64,000 nt of DNA from the NCBI RefSeq assembly GCF_000276665.1, contig NW_004955501.1, forward strand, positions 5,446,704-5,510,703. Direction: 5' to 3'. This stretch comes from Chinchilla lanigera (lineage: Eukaryota > Chordata > Mammalia > Rodentia > Chinchillidae). The position numbers were made by a program, and so were the translations under genes. Shown here piece by piece: positions 59,001 to 64,000 of this stretch (the first letter of the stretch is position 1; every line of letters begins with the position of its first letter). The notes beneath the pieces are model-generated. The model did no database searches, was not told the DNA's origin, and was given only the letters and a program-made list of their open reading frames with translations.

Positions 59001-59900
59001 AAAAGTAGACCCATGTCTATCACAGTGCACTAAACTAAAGTCAAATTGGATCAAAAATCTAAACACTAAAATAGAAGCACTAAATTTACTGGAAGAGAAA
59101 ATAGAAATATCAAAGATATAAGTGTAGGCAAAGACTTCCTGAACAAAACCCCAACTGCAAGGAAAATATTACAAAGAATCAACAAATGGGATTTCAACTT
59201 ATTAAAAAGCTTTGCAGAACAAAAGAAATCATCAACAGAGTGAAAAGACAACTTACAGATTGGGAAAAAATTATAGCCAGTTGTCCCTCAAACAGGGGAC
59301 TTATATCTAGAACATATAAAGAATTGAAAAACATCACACCCCCAAATTAAAAAAACCCAATCCAAAAATGGGCATCTGAGATAAATTCTCAGATGAAGAA
59401 ATGCAAACCGCAAATAAATACATGAAAAAATGTTCAGCATAATTGATCATTTGAGAGATGCAAATTAAAACAACACTGAGATTGCATCTCACTCCAGAAT
59501 GAATGTCTGACATCAAGAAATCAACCAATAACAAATGCTGGTGGGGATGTGGGGAAAAAGGAACACTTCTCCACTGTTGGTGGGAGGGTAGACTGGTGCA
59601 ACCACTTTGGAAACTGGTGTAGAGATTCTTTAAAAAACTAGGATTAGAAGTCCCATTCGACCCAGCTATTCCCCCTCTTGGTATCTTCCCAAAAGAATTA
59701 AAAACATCATACCACATGTGCACCCATGTTTACAGCAGCACACTTGTAATAGCTAAATCTTGAAAACAACCCAAATGCCCATCAACTGAAGAGTGGTTAA
59801 AAAGATGTGGGTTTTTTTAATATAATGGAGTACTACTCAGCTATAAAGAAGGATAAACTGGAGACATTTTGAGGTAAATGAGTGCAACCCAAGACCACAC
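56027..59900 (+). pseudogene. L1 ORF2 (endonuclease/reverse transcriptase), broken
   Basis: Start ATG 56027, 37 bases after ORF1. The N-terminus reads MKEKSQYISVITINVNGLNS, the APE-type endonuclease start. A stop follows after about 40 codons, then the ID SINE splits the endonuclease. Further endonuclease text (IINIYAPNTGSS) lies at 56.52 kb. The reverse-transcriptase region starts near 57.65 kb ([10 protein letters not shown], then [19 protein letters not shown]) and the catalytic ADD motif (LADDMILYVEDP) is at about 58.27 kb. The C-terminal part (58.7-59.9 kb) is fragmented. The span of about 3.87 kb minus the SINE fits the usual length of about 1,275 codons. Confidence 0.88.
56165..56264 (+). 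mobile_element. ID SINE inside L1 ORF2
   Basis: Near-consensus ID with intact promoter boxes. The 12-bp duplication GAAATGCATTTA / GACATGCATTTA (56153-56164 and 56265-56276, one mismatch) is L1 endonuclease coding sequence. It is younger than the host L1 and matches the 12780 copy almost base for base. Confidence 0.97.
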
Positions 59901-60329
59901 TCATAAGTGAAATAAATCAGACTCATATGTGTAAACATAAATTGTCTCACTAGTGTGAGAAACTGAACAAGTAAATAAGATCCAAAATGTACAATAGATA
60001 TTGTGAATCAGGAAGAAACTGTTGAAAACAAAAGACAATCTGTGATGGGGGAAAGGAGAAAGGAAGAAAGGGAAAAGAAAAAATATGTTAATACACAAGA
60101 TAGTTAATATAGTCATGCAGCTAGTTTCTGTTAGTTCATTGAAAAGAAAGGTTTGTGCTTATATTGTTTGAGTAAGATATCATTCCTATATCTTGTACTC
60201 TGAATAACTACTACAGAGACAACAACACATAATGTATTAATTGTCATAACTCTCTTTCTAACCTGTTTTGAAACTCTGTTTTATTTTTATTTTTGTTTTT
60301 GTTTTCTTTAAATAAAAAAAGAAAGTCCT

Positions 60330-60650
60330 TGCCTATACTATGACTTCAAGAGTTTTACCTATTTTACTTTCCAGTATGTTAAGGGTTTCTATGTTGATAT
60401 TTAGATCTTTAATCCATTTTAATTTTAGTTTACTACATGATGAGAGATATGGGTCTTGCTTCAGTTTTCTGCATGTGGGTAGCCAATTTTCCCAGCACCA
60501 TTTTGTAAAGAGACTATCTTTCCTTTAGTGCATGTTTTTGGCCCCTTTGTCAAAATCAAGTGGCTGAATGTGCCTGAGGTTGTTTCTGTATCTTGCATTC
60601 TGTTCCATTGATCCACATAGCCAAAATATGCCCTGTTGTCTTTCTGTCCT
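60330..60650 (-). pseudogene. Older L1, antisense, right part
   Basis: Continues the 52750-53929 element without loss: 'tgcctatactatgacttcaa', 'gatctttaatccattttaat', 'tttcccagcaccattttgta', 'tctgttccattgatccac'. Confidence 0.88.
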
Positions 60651-60714
60651 ATGATATTAACTAAGATGAACTAATCTTTCTAGAATTATTCCCATCATTC
60701 TATCTTGTTTACAA

Positions 60715-61390
60715 ATGTTCAGTGGACCACATGACCTAGTAGTCCCACTACTGGGTAAGTATGCAAAGAATATAAACTTAGTTACACTGAGGATATATCT
60801 GCTATCCCATGTACATTGCAACAGTATTCTCAACGGCCAAGATATAGAATCCACCTAAGTGTCCATAATTAGATAAATGGATAAAGAAGTGTGGTGCACA
60901 TATACACAATACTACTATTCAGCCTTTAAAAAGTAGGGAATTTGGTCATTTGCCACAGCATAACTGAATCTGGAAGACCTTATGTCAAGTGAAATAAGGT
61001 AGACATGGAAAGACAGCTATAGCATTATCACTCTTCTATGAGAAATCTAAACAAGTAAACTCTAAGAAACAGAGAGTAGAACCTTCATTATCAAGGCCTG
61101 ACAGACAGCAGGGTAAGTTGAGAAATGTTGGTTAAAGGGAATACAATTTCTGTTAGGAGGCTGAAACTCGAGAGATCTATTCTATGACTATAATTAATAG
61201 CAAGGTATAATATTCCTGAAAGTTAAGGTAGTAGATTTTAAGTTTTTTACCACACACAAAAAAATCTATGTGAGCTAGTGGATATATCAGTTAGCTCAAT
61301 TTAGACATTCTATAGCATGTACATATTTCAAACATGTTGCATACTATAAAAATACATATTTCCATTAAAATACACTTAAAAAATATCTTA
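60715..61390 (+). repeat. Old L1 3' end
   Basis: 'agtagtcccactactgggta', 'caacggccaagatatagaat', 'ggataaagaagtgtggtgca', 'agtgaaataaggtagacatg' then a 3' UTR. Sense on plus, decayed. Confidence 0.8.
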
Positions 61391-61394
61391 TTAC

Positions 61395-61800
61395 ACATTT
61401 AAAAAATGCTTCATGCACCTTTTTGCCATTTATCTTTCTGGCACATAAAGCATCTGTGGATGAAACACCACATGTAAGACACCAGCACCATTTCTCCTAG
61501 CTCCAGAGCATTATCCAGCTACATCAGCCCAGCCTGTCTGCTTCCCTTGACATGGTGCTTTCCCCAACCCTACCATTCCCTCCCTATCCAACTTTCCTAA
61601 ATCCCCTTCTGGTCTTTACTCCACTCCCTGAATTTGAGGGCTTAGGCCTTCCCAGGACTCTGAAAATTTCTCTAAGCATGTTGCATGCCCCGCCGTGTGC
61701 TCTTCAGTTATTTTTCTGTGTGTGTCACCTAAATTAAACATCAATATCCCTATAACTAGGGACTGTATCATTTGTTTTATATAAATATAAAATGACCATA
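61395..61800. other. Unassigned
   Basis: Nothing recognised. Confidence 0.35.
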
Positions 61801-61804
61801 TTAT

Positions 61805-62130
61805 CTCATTTTGTGCTGCTGTAGTAGAATAACACAGACTGGGTAATTTATAATGAACAGAAATGTATTGGCTCACAGTTCTGGAGGGTAAGTCCATGAT
61901 CAAACTGCCATCAGGACTGGTAAGTTTGATCCAAGATACTGCCTTGAAGACTGTGTCCCTGCGTGGGCTGGAGAAGGCAGAAGGAAAAAAGAGGCAAAAG
62001 GAGGTCAAATTCACTCTTCCATAACATTATTAATCTCACATATGGGGTGGAGTCCTTCTGGCCTAATCACTTCCTAAAGGTCTGATATTTTAGTACTCTT
62101 ACAATGGCAAAGTAGACAAAACAACCATAA
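61805..62130 (-). repeat. MaLR (MST/MLT1) LTR, antisense
   Basis: The plus strand reads 'tgctgctgtagtagaataac', 'acagactgggtaatttataa', 'tggctcacagttctggaggg', 'cctaatcacttcctaaaggt', the reversed MaLR LTR. Confidence 0.75.
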
Positions 62131-62139
62131 CAATGACAA

Positions 62140-63235
62140 GCTTAAAATTATATTGATGTCTGTATACTCCCTTAAACCCTTAATAGTGCAAAAATACCAC
62201 TATATTAACTGAGAAGAATATCTTTATCTTCACTTTAAGCCTTCAAGTGATTTACTTCACTTTATATGAGAGCTGTTTATTGCTCCAAATTTGGTGACAA
62301 GCCAAATTCCGGTTCCTAAATTTGAACTTTTATAGAGCCTTTTCTTAGATGAAAGAATTAAAATAATGTTCATCACAAGAGTTTTCAAGAAGGAAAATCT
62401 AGTGTTGGTTAGATCGTTGGAGACTGTTGATGGGCTTGGATCAAACACAGGTGCATCCTGTATTTGGTGAGTGACAGCAAGAGACATGGAGATGCTGATA
62501 TCAACTCATTTGAGCGCTGAACTGAGCCTGTATAGACTTAGGAGGCTATTTTTAAAAGCCCTGCATTTTGTGCCTGCTTTAAAAGGCAGAGACTAAAAAT
62601 ATTAATAAGTAGAAATGGTTCTGATCCACGAACATGATGAGCTTTCAATTTCTGCAGGCACAAGGTGACAGACTGCCATGAAGATGCTTGCATCCTCATA
62701 ATATCCTGGAGGGATTCAAGTTTAAAGAAGAAAACACTGGTATTTTAAATTCCAGTTTGGCATTTAACTGTGTTAAGTCATTCTGTTACATTGGCATCAC
62801 TTAAATAGCCTTAAAAATAAAAATTAAAAAACCAGATTGTACTACACATCACAGAAGCTTCAATATAGAAGCTTCAAACCCAAGGGAAATTGTGTCCTCT
62901 GCAAATTATTTCCCTGGCACTGGCTTTCTTCTGGGTCCCCTAATTGCAACTTACATACAGCTATACTGATACAGGTCAGAGGCTGATTTTTTTAAAAAGG
63001 ATAACTGTACTATCAGTATAAAGGCAGCAGAAATATTATCTCTACAATAATAATGTATCACTTGGGGAAATTTAATCAAGGAAAACAAGAGTTGGCAAAC
63101 AGAGTTGTCCCCAAACCAATTTACTAACCTATTCTTGCCAGGAAAACCAGGTGCAGTCTTTAATCACATCACTTAGGTACACTATTTTAATAATTAACAA
63201 TAGAAATCCTAAGCATGGTATGACTACTTTAAATG
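62140..63235. other. Unassigned
   Basis: No gene; a short direct repeat of AGAAGCTTCAA lies near 62.85-62.88 kb. Confidence 0.4.
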
Positions 63236-63239
63236 CTTA

Positions 63240-63810
63240 ATAAAGCTGAAGATATTAAGACTTTCATAACTCAGTAATTCCATTTCTAGGTATATTACAG
63301 AAACACATGCTCATGTGCTCCAAAAGACCTGTATAAGAATGTTCATAGCAGCATTCTTGGTCATAGGCTGTAACTAGAAACAACACACTGTCCATGCACA
63401 GAAAAATGGAGAAATAAATTGTGAGATAGTCACACAACAATAAAATTTAACAAATTGCCAATTCAGGGGTATATTCTGAAGACATAATATTGAGTAAAAA
63501 TATTAAATCAGGCACAATAGAGTACACACTACATGACTCAGAATAACATGGATTAAACTATATTGTTTAGTAATGCCCTTTTTTAGCAAAACTAAAAAGA
63601 AAAGCAAGCATATGAGCAGCAAAACATAATGGTGGTTATCTGCAGGGAAGGAAGGGCTTCTCATAATGAGGAATACCCAAGAGATTTCTCTTGTTTAACC
63701 CAAACGGTAACAGGAATTCATATTTTTACTGTTTGTTAAGCTTTAGGTTGATGTTTTATGCACGTTTCAGTATGCTTGTTATACTTCAAAAATTTTTAAA
63801 CAAGGAAAAT
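63240..63810 (+). repeat. Old L1 3' end
   Basis: 'ataactcagtaattccattt', 'gaatgttcatagcagcattc', 'caggggtatattctgaagac', 'atggtggttatctgcaggga', 'atgttttatgcacgtttcag'. Sense on plus. Confidence 0.7.
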
Positions 63811-64000
63811 GTGAGTAATATATACTTCAAATTTTTTTAAATAAGGAAAAATTGGAGTAATATATTTCAAGTTTCTTGACAAGATTATTTTTGCCCTGCA
63901 CATGTATTGTCAAGAGAATTTATTGTTAAGAGAATGTTTTTTGAAGTGGAATCATTACCTACTTTTAAAACTCTCCTTAAAAAAAAATCTACTCCTGTTC
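63811..64000. other. Unassigned tail of window
   Basis: AT-rich; a repeat of 'aaggaaaa' and 'gtaatatat' near 63.80-63.86 kb suggests a local duplication of the L1 tail. Confidence 0.4.

Larger units (their letters stand above)
53940..60319 (+). mobile_element. Near full-length L1 retrotransposon (disabled)
   Basis: A 6.4-kb LINE-1 flanked by the 10-bp target duplication AGAAAGTCCT (53930-53939 and 60320-60329). Order: 5' UTR 53940-54943; ORF1 remnant 54944-55989; ORF2 remnant from 56027 to about 59.9 kb; 3' UTR to about 60.29 kb; a short TTTAAATAAAAAAA end. It landed in an older antisense L1. Stops and frameshifts occur throughout both ORFs, and an ID SINE lies in ORF2, so it cannot move itself. 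Length and intact ends mean it was inserted complete. Confidence 0.93.

Noticed and set aside
1..64000. CRISPR array, phage, operon or plasmid-type system
   Set aside because: No spaced direct repeats, no ribosome binding sites with tandem ORFs; composition and repeats are mammalian throughout.

Overview
This window is non-coding mammalian nuclear DNA. It has no prokaryotic features (no operons, no compact ORFs, no CRISPR), and almost all recognisable sequence is interspersed repeats. A young tRNA-Ala-type SINE of the rodent ID family, 7SL-derived B1 and B1-ID composites, L1s, MaLR/ERVL LTRs and old MIR, L2 and hAT fossils point to a rodent. The ID form (ending GGTACC plus an A-rich tail) and the lack of obvious B2, B4 or Alu dimers make a non-murid rodent, for example a beaver or squirrel relative, the best guess. 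I cannot name the species.

The only strong gene-related feature is a CpG island at about 27.5-28.55 kb, partly lost in a 245-base assembly gap (27746-27990). Its right half looks like a promoter transcribed to the left: CCAAT boxes, an E-box, an NRF1 site, and a consensus 5' splice site on the minus strand at 28245/28244 that would close a first exon with no long ORF. A match to the CTCF core lies 2.6 kb to the left. I recognise no coding exon. A 205-codon minus-strand ORF at 1.9-2.5 kb is the longest gap-free ORF, but I cannot match it to any protein. The left 27 kb is best read as intron or intergenic DNA of the leftward gene and the right 35 kb as upstream or intergenic DNA; both are inference.

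Layout: 0-5.8 kb, sparse repeats, a MaLR LTR, a small hAT element with target duplication and two ID SINEs. 5.8-10 kb, L1, B1-ID, LTR and L2 fossils with an ID inside the L2. 10-15.4 kb, mostly unassigned with two IDs. 15.4-18 kb, CA repeats, a decayed L1 3' end and two B1s. 18-27 kb, mostly unassigned, with MER5A and MIR pieces, one ID and a hairpin. 27.5-28.5 kb, promoter island. 28.6-40 kb, MER5A, MLT1, L2, MIR and L1 pieces. 40.8-43 kb, an antisense MaLR provirus with both LTRs, internal region and an inserted ID. 43-52 kb, IDs, a hAT fossil, a micro-inverted L1 piece, ERVL-type LTRs and local tandem duplications. 52-61.4 kb, a nest in which a near full-length L1 (53940-60319) sits inside an older antisense L1 and itself carries an ID in ORF2. 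61.4-64 kb, an antisense LTR and an old L1 3' end.

No new functional system can be demonstrated. The items most worth checking are the hAT element, the promoter with its gap, the CTCF site, the micro-inversion and the unassigned 205-codon ORF. Repeat family names come from memory of consensus sequences, not from a search.
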